In this document: positions 1 to 5,787 of the stretch, piece after piece
Position numbering within the stretch: position 1 is the first letter of the stretch
How the letters are laid out: each line of letters begins with the position of its first letter
Assembly: GCA_017998475.1 (NCBI GenBank)
Contig: JAGODA010000133.1
Location: forward strand, 1 to 8,550
Length of the DNA: 8,550 nucleotides
Direction of reading: 5' to 3'
From: Spirochaetota bacterium
Lineage (GTDB): Bacteria; Spirochaetota; UBA4802; UBA5368
Made by a program: the position numbers and the translations under genes
The notes under the pieces: generated by a model
Seen by the model: the letters and a program-made list of their open reading frames with translations, nothing else
Databases searched by the model: none
What the model was told of the DNA's origin: nothing

Positions 1-2
1 GC

Positions 3-137
3 CTGGATTCGGGACTCGTGCCTCACGAACCGGGCCTATGTCCCAGGGTGGCGATTGACGAACTGTTTATATCCGGCACCGAGCCGGGGGAATACTGTAA
101 CCTGCACACCAGACCCGCGGAAGCGGAAAAACGATAG
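3..137 (+). CDS. Penicillin-binding protein (class A, PBP1-type), C-terminal end only
   Basis: An open frame enters from the left edge and ends at TAG 135-137, giving the last 44 residues of a protein whose body lies outside the window. Readable pieces are DSGLVPHEPGLCP, then VAIDELFISGTEPGEYCNLH. They match the tail found just after the transpeptidase domain of bifunctional glycosyltransferase/transpeptidase PBPs, where an acidic-Ser-Gly-Leu stretch, a Cys-Pro, and a hydrophobic-G-T-E-P-x-x-Y-C-x-x-H signature are typical. Such proteins polymerise and crosslink peptidoglycan at the outer face of the inner membrane. The family call rests on these tail motifs from memory; the catalytic SxxK, SxN and KTG motifs are not in the window. 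The next gene is a cell-wall peptidase starting 20 bases downstream, so the two are probably co-transcribed. Confidence 0.75.
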   Translation: MDSGLVPHEPGLCPRVAIDELFISGTEPGEYCNLHTRPAEAEKR

Positions 138-157
138 CGTGAGCAAGGAGCGATCCT

Positions 158-1021
158 ATGACGGCTGATGGCCCGTTCAGACTGTGTATCCTGTTTCTCC
201 TGGCCCTGAACCTGTCGTTTCAATGGCCTGTTGACAACGGGAGGATCACGTCGGTGTTCGGTGAGTCGCGCGCGGACCATTTCCACGACGGGGTGGACAT
301 GGTGTGCGCGGACGGGAAGATCTACCCACTGGAGGAAGGCGAGCTGGTGTATCTCTGGGACCGCTCACTGTTCCCCCTGGACGCGTATCCGGGGGGCGGA
401 AACTACCGGGTGCTCAAACACGGGGGAGATCTCTACACACTCTACCTGCATCTTCAGGACGGATCGAGCTTTCGGGATGCGTATGGCAGACGGGACCAGC
501 TGGGCGTAGTAGGAAACACCGGGCGTTCGTACGGGACACATCTGCATTTTTCAGCGCTGAACCGGGCCGAGCGAATGTCACTGAATCCGTTGAAGATGCT
601 TCCCGCTTTTCCCGATACGGTCCCTCCCGCGGTCGGCGGGGTTTTCGTGCGGGTCGGGGACCGCTATTCGTCCATACGCGACGGGGCCACGGTCAGGCTG
701 ACCCGACACTACCCCCTCCTGGTCGAAATTACCGATTCCATGGGGGGCAGGGAGAGGCTCGGCATACACACCCTGGCGGTCCATTTCAACGGGCGCAAAG
801 TGCAGGAAATAAATTTCACCACGCTTGAATACTCAAAAAATGAATTGACAATTTCCGGAAATAAATTTCATGATCTTTTCGACGAGAAGGGCTACTACCG
901 AATAGGAAACATCTCCTACAATAACGGGGCGAATTCCCTGAAAATCGTCGCCGGCGACTTCGCCGGAAACGAAACCGTGCATGAAATGTCGTTCAACGTA
1001 AACCTCGATATAAAGCAGTAA
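158..1021 (+). CDS. Exported M23-family (LytM-type) metallopeptidase with C-terminal beta-rich domain
   Basis: Predicted zinc endopeptidase of 287 residues that would cleave peptide crosslinks of peptidoglycan in the periplasm. The start ATG 158 has AAGGAG at 145-150, seven bases upstream. Residues 1-21 form a short hydrophobic export signal with one basic residue (Arg8). The M23 core covers about 22-150. It has HxGxD as HDGVD (His43 and Asp47, expected zinc ligands), the Tyr-x-His-Leu motif (YLHL, His98) and HLHF (His128, His130), with a Gly-rich GVVGNTG turn between the last two. All expected catalytic and metal residues are present, so it should be active rather than an EnvC-like degenerate activator. 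Residues about 152-287 begin with DTVPPAV, look beta-rich, and include DFAGNE; they resemble accessory domains of some M23 proteins and may position the enzyme or bind a partner. It follows a PBP gene, which fits coordinated wall synthesis and cleavage. Substrate bond is unknown. Confidence 0.88.
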   Translation: MTADGPFRLCILFLLALNLSFQWPVDNGRITSVFGESRADHFHDGVDMVCADGKIYPLEEGELVYLWDRSLFPLDAYPGGGNYRVLKHGGDLYTLYLHLQDGSSFRDAYGRRDQLGVVGNTGRSYGTHLHFSALNRAERMSLNPLKMLPAFPDTVPPAVGGVFVRVGDRYSSIRDGATVRLTRHYPLLVEITDSMGGRERLGIHTLAVHFNGRKVQEINFTTLEYSKNELTISGNKFHDLFDEKGYYRIGNISYNNGANSLKIVAGDFAGNETVHEMSFNVNLDIKQ

Positions 1022-1064
1022 AGAGAAAACGCCCGTGTCCGGCCGTGATTCGGGATCGCCGCGT

Positions 1065-1070
1065 GGAGGA
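1065..1070 (+). promoter_or_regulatory. Ribosome binding site deciding a GTG start
   Basis: GGAGGA lies six bases before GTG 1077. It supports that codon as the start of the duplicated-HTH gene, over the upstream in-frame GTG at 1035, which has no comparable Shine-Dalgarno sequence and would add 14 residues of non-domain-like sequence. TTG 1074 is also in frame but only three bases from the site. Confidence 0.65.
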
Positions 1071-1076
1071 CGTTTG

Positions 1077-1487
1077 GTGGAAAATATCATCCCTTATCTC
1101 AGAAGGAAAAAGAACATAAAGCAGTACGATATGGCCAGGGCCCTCAAGGTGTCCCCGTCGTACCTGTGCAAGATAGAAAAGGGCATACAGGAACCTACGG
1201 AAAAATTCAAACAGGCGTGCGCCCGCTTTCTCAATTCGCCCGTGGCCGTGGTCTTTCCGCAGAACGTCGACCGCGAGAAAATGAAGAACATCAACCGCAG
1301 TTTCAAGAACAAGCTCTGGAGCGTTCGAAAGGAGAAGCGCATCAAACAGTACGAACTCGCCAGGCAGCTCAGGTGCTCCCCATCCTACCTTTCGAAGGTC
1401 GAAAAGGGCCTGCAGGAACCGACGCGGCAGTTCAAGACGATGTGCGCCAGGATCCTTAAAACCCGCGAATCGGAGCTTTTTTCGTGA
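1077..1487 (+). CDS. Small DNA-binding protein with two tandem XRE-type helix-turn-helix domains
   Basis: Predicted 136-residue cytoplasmic regulator made almost wholly of two copies of one HTH_3/XRE (lambda Cro/C1-like) domain. Copy 1 is about residues 4-60 and copy 2 about 77-135, joined by a short basic linker. Each copy has the order basic helix, IKQY, (D/E)-x-A-R (helix 2), then SPSYL-x-K-(I/V)-EKG (recognition helix and following turn), then QEPT and a helix ending CAR-x-L. The second SPSYL lies exactly 75 residues after the first. There is no ligand-binding, sensor or oligomerisation domain, so a single chain could bind a two-part operator like a covalent dimer, or two half-sites of a direct repeat. 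Start GTG 1077 was chosen for its GGAGGA site; GTG 1035 is the alternative. It sits 55 bases after the M23 gene and 64 before the CorC-like pair. Targets cannot be read from the sequence. Confidence 0.85.
   Translation: MENIIPYLRRKKNIKQYDMARALKVSPSYLCKIEKGIQEPTEKFKQACARFLNSPVAVVFPQNVDREKMKNINRSFKNKLWSVRKEKRIKQYELARQLRCSPSYLSKVEKGLQEPTRQFKTMCARILKTRESELFS
1104..1481 (+). repeat. Internal tandem duplication of an HTH-coding unit
   Basis: Two coding units, roughly 1104-1256 and 1329-1481, are in register with a 225-base (75-codon) offset. At protein level a little over half of about 50 aligned residues are identical by my hand alignment, with the SPSYL-K-EKG-QEPT core nearly invariant. At DNA level the copies have diverged at many third positions, so the duplication is old and held by selection rather than a recent slippage event. 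Confidence 0.8.
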
Positions 1488-1551
1488 CCCTCCCGCCGGG
1501 ACAGCCATTCTGTCGCGGGGCGGTATCCCCGGCTGAATTCTCCACCGCCTC

Positions 1552-2799
1552 ATGTTGACGGATATTTTCGTACTTCTGGTCCTGCTGTTCTTTTCCGCGT
1601 TTTTCTCCGGCTCGGAGGTGGCGCTGTTCTCCCTCAATAAGTCGGAACTGCTTCGCCTTTCTTCGTCCCAGAGGAAGCCGGAAAAAACGATCGCGATGTT
1701 GATGAGCGAACCGCGGAAGATTCTGGTCACCATACTCATCGGCAATCTCCTCGCAAATATGCTTCTACCGGCGCTCTCCACCAGGTTGTTACTCGATATC
1801 TTCCCTCGCTACGGTCACTTTATGGCGATCGCGATAGTAACCCCGGTAATCATCATCCTGTGCGACATCACGCCGAAAACCATCACGCGCAGCGATCCCG
1901 AGGGCTTCTCGAGAAGGATCGCGCGTCTTCTCCAGGTGTTCCACCGTCTGTTCATGCCGTTCAGGGAAGCGCTGCTGGCCGTGAACAACGCCATCATAGC
2001 GCTGTTCAGGCTGGACCACCGTCATGAGGACGTCATCACGGAGGACGAACTCGACATGGCGCTCAAGATGGGAGAGAAGGACGGCATCATCGGAAAAGAG
2101 GAAGGGGTATTCATTAAAAACGTCCTGCGGTTCTCAAAAAAGGAGGCGCAGAACATAATGGTGCCCCGCAACCAGGCGGTGTACATTCCATACGGCTCGA
2201 GCATCGAAGAGGCCGCCGCCGTTTTCAGGGCGAAGGGGCTGGTGCGGGCGCTCGTGTACAGAAAGGATTTCGACGATATCGTCGGCGTGCTCGATTCCAG
2301 GCGGCTCATTCCCTACCTGTACGGATACAAGAAGGCGCGCACCATAAACAGGCTCCTGTTTTCCATCTACCATTATCCGGCGACCAAGGAGCTCGGCGAT
2401 CTTCTGGTGGATTTTCTGGTGAACAAACTCCAGATAGCGGTGGTCATCGACGAATACGGCGGGACGGCGGGCGTGGTAACGCTTTCGGGAATTCTCTCGG
2501 AACTGCTCGGCAGAGACTTCGCGATGTTCCAGGAGAGCTATAAGCCTTCGATTAAAAAGGTCGGAGAAAATTCGTCCTTAATCTCGGGGGAGATGCAGAT
2601 CGAAGACTACAATTTCGCCTTCAACGAAAGCCTCGCAAGCAAGGAGTCCGAAACGATCGGTGGATACATAATAGAGCGCCTCGGGTATTTCCCGACGAAG
2701 AACGAGTCCATCGATACGGGAAAACATGTTCTGCGCGTGCGCAGGGTCCATAAAAAGCGCATCCACAGCATCGAGGTGCTGCCCGGAGGCGGACGGTGA
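1552..2799 (+). CDS. DUF21/CNNM-CBS-CorC membrane protein, first of a pair
   Basis: Predicted inner-membrane protein of 415 residues in the CorB/CorC/HlyC (CNNM-like) family, whose studied members are linked to Mg2+ export or divalent-cation homeostasis; 'hemolysin' is a legacy name. Residues 1-155 are the DUF21 membrane domain with about four hydrophobic segments (about 4-24, 57-80, 92-112, 130-152) and the signature SGSEVALFS (19-27). The second segment keeps the family IGN-x-x-x-N pattern (63-69). The CBS pair spans about 195-320 and the C-terminal CorC_HlyC domain about 335-412. Odd points: the usual GE-x-x-PK is CDITPK (Asp105 for Glu), the first CBS motif is weakened (VRALVY where S-R-x-P-V is usual), and after DEYGGTAG (300-307) the usual acidic D-I-x-E-E-I is ILSELL. 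No Shine-Dalgarno is visible before ATG 1552; TTG 1555 is possible. It overlaps the next gene by four bases. Confidence 0.9.
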   Translation: MLTDIFVLLVLLFFSAFFSGSEVALFSLNKSELLRLSSSQRKPEKTIAMLMSEPRKILVTILIGNLLANMLLPALSTRLLLDIFPRYGHFMAIAIVTPVIIILCDITPKTITRSDPEGFSRRIARLLQVFHRLFMPFREALLAVNNAIIALFRLDHRHEDVITEDELDMALKMGEKDGIIGKEEGVFIKNVLRFSKKEAQNIMVPRNQAVYIPYGSSIEEAAAVFRAKGLVRALVYRKDFDDIVGVLDSRRLIPYLYGYKKARTINRLLFSIYHYPATKELGDLLVDFLVNKLQIAVVIDEYGGTAGVVTLSGILSELLGRDFAMFQESYKPSIKKVGENSSLISGEMQIEDYNFAFNESLASKESETIGGYIIERLGYFPTKNESIDTGKHVLRVRRVHKKRIHSIEVLPGGGR

Positions 2800-4076
2800 T
2801 CTCCGCGGATTACATCGTGTATCAGACGGCCATTCTTGCCTTCATGGCCCTCACCTTCGCCTTCTCGGCGATGGAGACGGCCATCATCTCGTCCGATCCG
2901 ATACGCCTCCGCTCGCTTTCGGAGAAAGGCAGCGGCGGAGCCGCCAGGGCGCTTTCGGTCCTCGAGAACGTCGAGGATTCCATGGGCATGCTTCAGATCG
3001 TCATCAACATCATCGAAATATCCGCCTCGGCCTTCCTCGCCTTCGTGGCCACCAGGGCCTTCATGCTCGACGAGAGCGCGCTTTTCCTTGTGACCATCGC
3101 GCAGACCATCGTATTCCTCACCTTCTGCGAGATCCTTCCAAAGGTTATATCGCGCTCGAACCCCGAGCGCTTCCTCATTTTGTTTTCATACCCCATCGCC
3201 GCGCTCACCTTCGTTTTTCGGCCGGTGACGCGGTTTTCACTGTATTTCTCGGGGCGGATTAAAACGCTACTCGGCCTCGAGAGCGGCCGGTACTCGTTCG
3301 TCAGTTCCCGTGACGACATCGGCCTTCTCTTCAAACTGGGGATGGCCCATGGCGTGATCGACGCCGACCATCACGATTACATCACCGAGATACTCTCTTT
3401 CAACAGGGTGACCGCGTACGAGGTGATGACGCCGCTGATCGATGTCGTTTCGGTCGAGAGGAAGAAGGGCATCCGGCATGTGGTGCGTCTCATCGAGGAG
3501 ACCAGGTTCTCGAGAATACCGGTGTATGAGGAAAGGGTGGATAATATCGTCGGCTACGTCTATTACCGCGACCTGCTCATGGATACGGCGGTGCGTTCGA
3601 TCGACCAGGTGCTTAAGGAGCCTCACTTCGTTCCCTCGACCAAAAAGATACACGAGCTCTTTCACGAGATGCGGGAGATGACCCTTACGATGGTTTTTGT
3701 CGTGAATGAGTTCGGCGCAGTGGAGGGGCTTGTGACGCGCGAGGACATCGCCGAGGAGATCGTCGGTGAGATACAGACCCGCGACCATCCGGCGGAACAG
3801 CTGATCAGCGCCGCGGGGAGGAACAGGTACGTGCTCAGCGGCAACCTGGACATAGATTTCTTCCGAAGGCGGTTCGCGATACCGGTCGAGAAAAGGGGAT
3901 TCGAGACACTGGCTGGCTTCGTTATAACGGAAATGGGCAGAATCCCGAAAAAAGGCGAACGCCTGGTGATCGGGCGTCATACCCTTGTCGTCGAGGAGGC
4001 GACAGACAGGTCGGTGGAGAAGCTGCTGCTTCTCACACCGGGGCGCGGGGGGCGCCGGCACGATCAGGCTCCGTAA
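2796..4076 (+). CDS. DUF21/CNNM-CBS-CorC membrane protein, second of a pair
   Basis: Predicted 426-residue inner-membrane paralogue of the preceding protein with the same architecture: DUF21 with about four hydrophobic segments (about 8-28, 64-86, 96-116, 126-146), a CBS pair (about 205-325) and a CorC_HlyC domain (about 340-410). Start GTG 2796 overlaps the upstream TGA (GTGA) and has GGAGG at 2785-2789, six bases away, so the two are translationally coupled. Here the CBS region is canonical: MTPLIDV, then SRIPVYEE-x-x-DNIVGYVY and VNEFGAVEGLVT with DIAEEIVGEI. Glu112 in CEILPK is kept. In contrast the second membrane segment has VINIIEIS instead of the family GN-x-x-x-N pattern, and the first helix reads SAMETA rather than SGSE. 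It may therefore be a nucleotide-sensing partner that depends on its neighbour for a complete ion site. Role in Mg2+ or other cation transport is inferred from the family. Confidence 0.9.
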   Translation: MISADYIVYQTAILAFMALTFAFSAMETAIISSDPIRLRSLSEKGSGGAARALSVLENVEDSMGMLQIVINIIEISASAFLAFVATRAFMLDESALFLVTIAQTIVFLTFCEILPKVISRSNPERFLILFSYPIAALTFVFRPVTRFSLYFSGRIKTLLGLESGRYSFVSSRDDIGLLFKLGMAHGVIDADHHDYITEILSFNRVTAYEVMTPLIDVVSVERKKGIRHVVRLIEETRFSRIPVYEERVDNIVGYVYYRDLLMDTAVRSIDQVLKEPHFVPSTKKIHELFHEMREMTLTMVFVVNEFGAVEGLVTREDIAEEIVGEIQTRDHPAEQLISAAGRNRYVLSGNLDIDFFRRRFAIPVEKRGFETLAGFVITEMGRIPKKGERLVIGRHTLVVEEATDRSVEKLLLLTPGRGGRRHDQAP

Positions 4077-4085
4077 CGGGGGAGC

Positions 4086-4433
4086 TCAGGCTGAAAGCAT
4101 GGGGCCCATGTCGGGCCGTCCGCCGAGCACGTGGACGTGCAGATGCCATATGACCTGGCCGCCTGCCTTTCCGTTGTTGATGATCACCCTGTAGCCTTCG
4201 GCGTCGATTCCCTTTATCCGCGCCACTTCCTTCACCGCCAGAAAAAGATCGGCCATGATGGAGGCGTTGGACTGATCCAGCTCGTCGATGTTCCGGGTAT
4301 GGGTTTTATGGATTACGAGAACGTGCACCGGGGCGCCCGGGTTTATGTCTTCGAAAGCGTATACCCGGTCATTCTCATATACCTTCGTGGAGGGCACCTC
4401 GCCCTTGAGTATGTTGCAGAACAGGCATCCCAT
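4086..4433 (-). CDS. HIT-family (HINT/PKCI-type) nucleotide-binding hydrolase
   Basis: Predicted 115-residue cytoplasmic histidine-triad protein. HINT-type members hydrolyse purine nucleoside phosphoramidates such as AMP-lysine or aminoacyl-AMP. It has Cys-x-x-Cys near the N-terminus (Cys3, Cys6), where zinc-binding members carry it, then AFEDINPGAPVHVLVI-HK-x-H, VIINNGKAGGQ (83-93), and the triad HLHVH (97-101) followed by VLGGRP. The middle His99 is the expected nucleophile. Length is normal for the family. ATG 4433 is chosen because AGGAGG (minus strand, plus coordinates 4441-4446) lies seven bases upstream; an in-frame TTG at 4454 would put that site inside the gene. It is the only minus-strand gene in the window, convergent with the CorC-like pair (9 bases between stops) and divergent from the radical SAM gene. 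The family call is firm; the physiological substrate is unknown. Confidence 0.93.
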   Translation of the reverse strand: MGCLFCNILKGEVPSTKVYENDRVYAFEDINPGAPVHVLVIHKTHTRNIDELDQSNASIMADLFLAVKEVARIKGIDAEGYRVIINNGKAGGQVIWHLHVHVLGGRPDMGPMLSA

Positions 4434-4440
4434 GAAGCGG

Positions 4441-4446
4441 CCTCCT
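4441..4446 (-). promoter_or_regulatory. Ribosome binding site of the HIT gene
   Basis: On the minus strand AGGAGG ends seven bases before ATG 4433. It fixes the start of the HIT protein at the Met preceding GCLFC and argues against the in-frame TTG at 4454. Confidence 0.8.
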
Positions 4447-4463
4447 GGTAACAAGGATGATGG

Positions 4464-4492
4464 AAACTAGCATCACGGACGGGCACGGTCAA
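4464..4492 (-). promoter_or_regulatory. Candidate sigma-70-type promoter for the HIT gene
   Basis: Read on the minus strand, TTGACC (4492-4487) is followed after 17 bases by TAGTTT (4469-4464), about 30 bases before the HIT start codon. The -35 matches the consensus at five of six positions and the -10 at only three. The position in the gap between two divergent genes suits a promoter. No equally good match was seen on the plus strand for the radical SAM gene, although ATTAAT (4495-4500) could be a weak -10. Confidence 0.35.
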
Positions 4493-4509
4493 GCATTAAT
4501 ATCGGTCGG

Positions 4510-5646
4510 ATGGAACACCCCCGAATGAGAAGAATCGAAGACATCAGTCTGATGCTGTATCCGGAAGCGGAAACGGAGAACCCGCTCGTGCGACGATTTC
4601 TGTCGCTGCCGGGGAAACGGCATCGTCCGTATGGCACGGAGGAGGAACTCTCCGGCTTTATGGAGGAGGCCGTGCGCGAAGGCCTGGCCTCCAAGCAGGT
4701 GCTGATTCTCAAGGAGTTCAGGGGCCGTTTCTTCCAGCTCTGTCCGGGCTCGCCGAATATGATCTGTTGCCGTTATCTGCTGCTCAACACGGGCTTCAAC
4801 TGTCTGTACGACTGCGCTTACTGCTATCTCAACTCGTATCTCAATTCGTTCGGAATAGTGCAGTTTACCAATGTATTCAGGGTACTCGATGAGATATCGC
4901 GTTTCCACGCCGAGTCCGACCGGAGTCGGGTGTACCGCGTCGGCACGGGTGAATTTACCGACTCGCTGATGATGGACGAGATCGTCGGTATCGGCGCGGC
5001 CATCATCGAACACACTTCGCGGATGAACAACGTCATGATGGAGCTCAAGACGAAATCCGACAATATAGATCACCTGCTCGGCATCGAGCGCAGGGGAAAC
5101 GCGGTGCTCGCGTGGAGCCTCAACACCCGACGGAACATCGCCCGCTACGAGAAGGATTCGGGACCGCTGGAGTCCCGGCTGCGCGCCGCATCCAGGGCCG
5201 CGGAGGCCGGCTACTTCGTCGCCTTTCATTTCGATCCGGTCATCCTGTATCCAGGGTGGGAAGAGGAGTATGTTTTGCTCGTCGATGAGCTGTATGACGC
5301 GGTTCCGTCGGAAAGGATCGTCTGGATTTCGATGGGAGGATTCAGATACGCTCCGGGATTCCGGGAGGCCGTGCGCGTCCGATTTCCGGAAGAAGACCTC
5401 ACGGTTGCGGAGATGTTTCCCGGAAGAGACGGCAAGCTGCGTTATTTCAGACCGGAAAGACGCCGCATTTACCGCATACTGTCGGACCGTATACGTTCCA
5501 GGGGAGGGCGGCCGTTCGTCTACCTGTGCATGGAGGATTCCGATATGTGGAGAGACGTGTTCGGCGCGTCCTACCCGTCGTCGGGAGAACTCGAGCTCGC
5601 CATGAGCGACCACCTCAAACGCGCTTTCCCGCTCGGCGTCCGATGA
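4510..5646 (+). CDS. SPL-like radical SAM protein (spore photoproduct lyase family, function uncertain)
   Basis: Predicted 378-residue cytoplasmic radical SAM enzyme. The 4Fe-4S/SAM motif is Cys98-x3-Cys102-x2-Cys105 within TGFNCLYDCAYCYLNSYL, which resembles spore photoproduct lyase and COG1533-type proteins. Other SPL-like blocks follow: VGTGEFTDSL (144-153), MELKTKSDNIDHLL (177-190), SLNTRRNIARYE (203-214), then GRLRAA-like and AGYFVAFHFDPVI with GW and EY (231-254). SPL uses a 5'-deoxyadenosyl radical to reverse the UV thymine dimer of spores. Aligned from memory, the lyase's hydrogen-donor Cys (in a Cys-Thr-Ser-Asp context) falls at Glu148, so lyase chemistry should not be assumed. Extra cysteines occur at 78, 86, 87 and 340. 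No sporulation gene is nearby. ATG 4510 has no clear Shine-Dalgarno; ATG 4525 is an alternative. The gene is divergent from HIT. Confidence 0.85.
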   Translation: MEHPRMRRIEDISLMLYPEAETENPLVRRFLSLPGKRHRPYGTEEELSGFMEEAVREGLASKQVLILKEFRGRFFQLCPGSPNMICCRYLLLNTGFNCLYDCAYCYLNSYLNSFGIVQFTNVFRVLDEISRFHAESDRSRVYRVGTGEFTDSLMMDEIVGIGAAIIEHTSRMNNVMMELKTKSDNIDHLLGIERRGNAVLAWSLNTRRNIARYEKDSGPLESRLRAASRAAEAGYFVAFHFDPVILYPGWEEEYVLLVDELYDAVPSERIVWISMGGFRYAPGFREAVRVRFPEEDLTVAEMFPGRDGKLRYFRPERRRIYRILSDRIRSRGGRPFVYLCMEDSDMWRDVFGASYPSSGELELAMSDHLKRAFPLGVR

Positions 5647-5694
5647 TTCGCCTCCGTCCCGCATGAAATATACGGGGCCTCCACCATAAAAGAA

Positions 5695-5722
5695 TTGACC
5701 TCAGGGGGAAATGATATATAGC
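5695..5722 (+). promoter_or_regulatory. Candidate sigma-70-type promoter upstream of prfB
   Basis: TTGACC (5695-5700) is followed after 16 bases by TATAGC (5717-5722). The matches are five of six and four of six to the -35 and -10 consensus. The -10 lies in an AT-rich patch (ATGATATATAG) that stands out in GC-rich surroundings, 65 bases before the prfB start. The 141-base gap between the radical SAM gene and prfB shows no clear Rho-independent terminator. Confidence 0.5.
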
Positions 5723-5774
5723 TTTATCGGATTCGACCCCGGCGCGACACGGCTGATCGTTGACCGGCATTTAC

Positions 5775-5781
5775 AGGGGAG
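5775..5781 (+). promoter_or_regulatory. Ribosome binding site deciding the TTG start of prfB
   Basis: AGGGGAG ends six bases before TTG 5788. No ATG or GTG lies in frame near here upstream of the conserved RF2 N-terminal region, so this site supports a TTG start. Confidence 0.65.
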
Positions 5782-5787
5782 TTTGCT

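Noticed and set aside
55..72. TTGACG with TTATAT close by, resembling a promoter ahead of the M23 gene
   Set aside because: The two boxes are only six bases apart, and they lie within the coding sequence for the conserved PBP tail.
1035..1076. Longer N-terminus for the duplicated-HTH protein from GTG 1035
   Set aside because: The extra residues (SGRDSGSPRGG) are not domain-like, and the ribosome site GGAGGA at 1065-1070 lies inside this extension, correctly spaced for GTG 1077.
1497..1517. Inverted repeat CGGGACAG-CCATT-CTGTCGCG between the HTH gene and the CorC-like pair
   Set aside because: One mismatch, short, and followed by GGGCGGT rather than a T-run, so not a convincing Rho-independent terminator. 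It could be a weak hairpin only.
993..1781. Minus-strand open frame of 262 codons across the HTH gene and the start of the first CorC-like gene
   Set aside because: It overlaps two well-supported plus-strand genes, shows no domain, and is low-complexity Arg-rich sequence.
4068..4085. Possible bidirectional terminator between the convergent CorC-like and HIT genes (GCTCC...GGAGC)
   Set aside because: The stem has only five base pairs with an eight-base loop and no T-run on either strand.
4489..5664. Long minus-strand open frame (391 codons) antisense to the radical SAM gene
   Set aside because: It mirrors almost exactly the radical SAM frame on the plus strand, which has clear family motifs. 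In GC-rich DNA such antisense frames stay open by codon bias, and its translation is Arg/His-rich with no recognisable domain.
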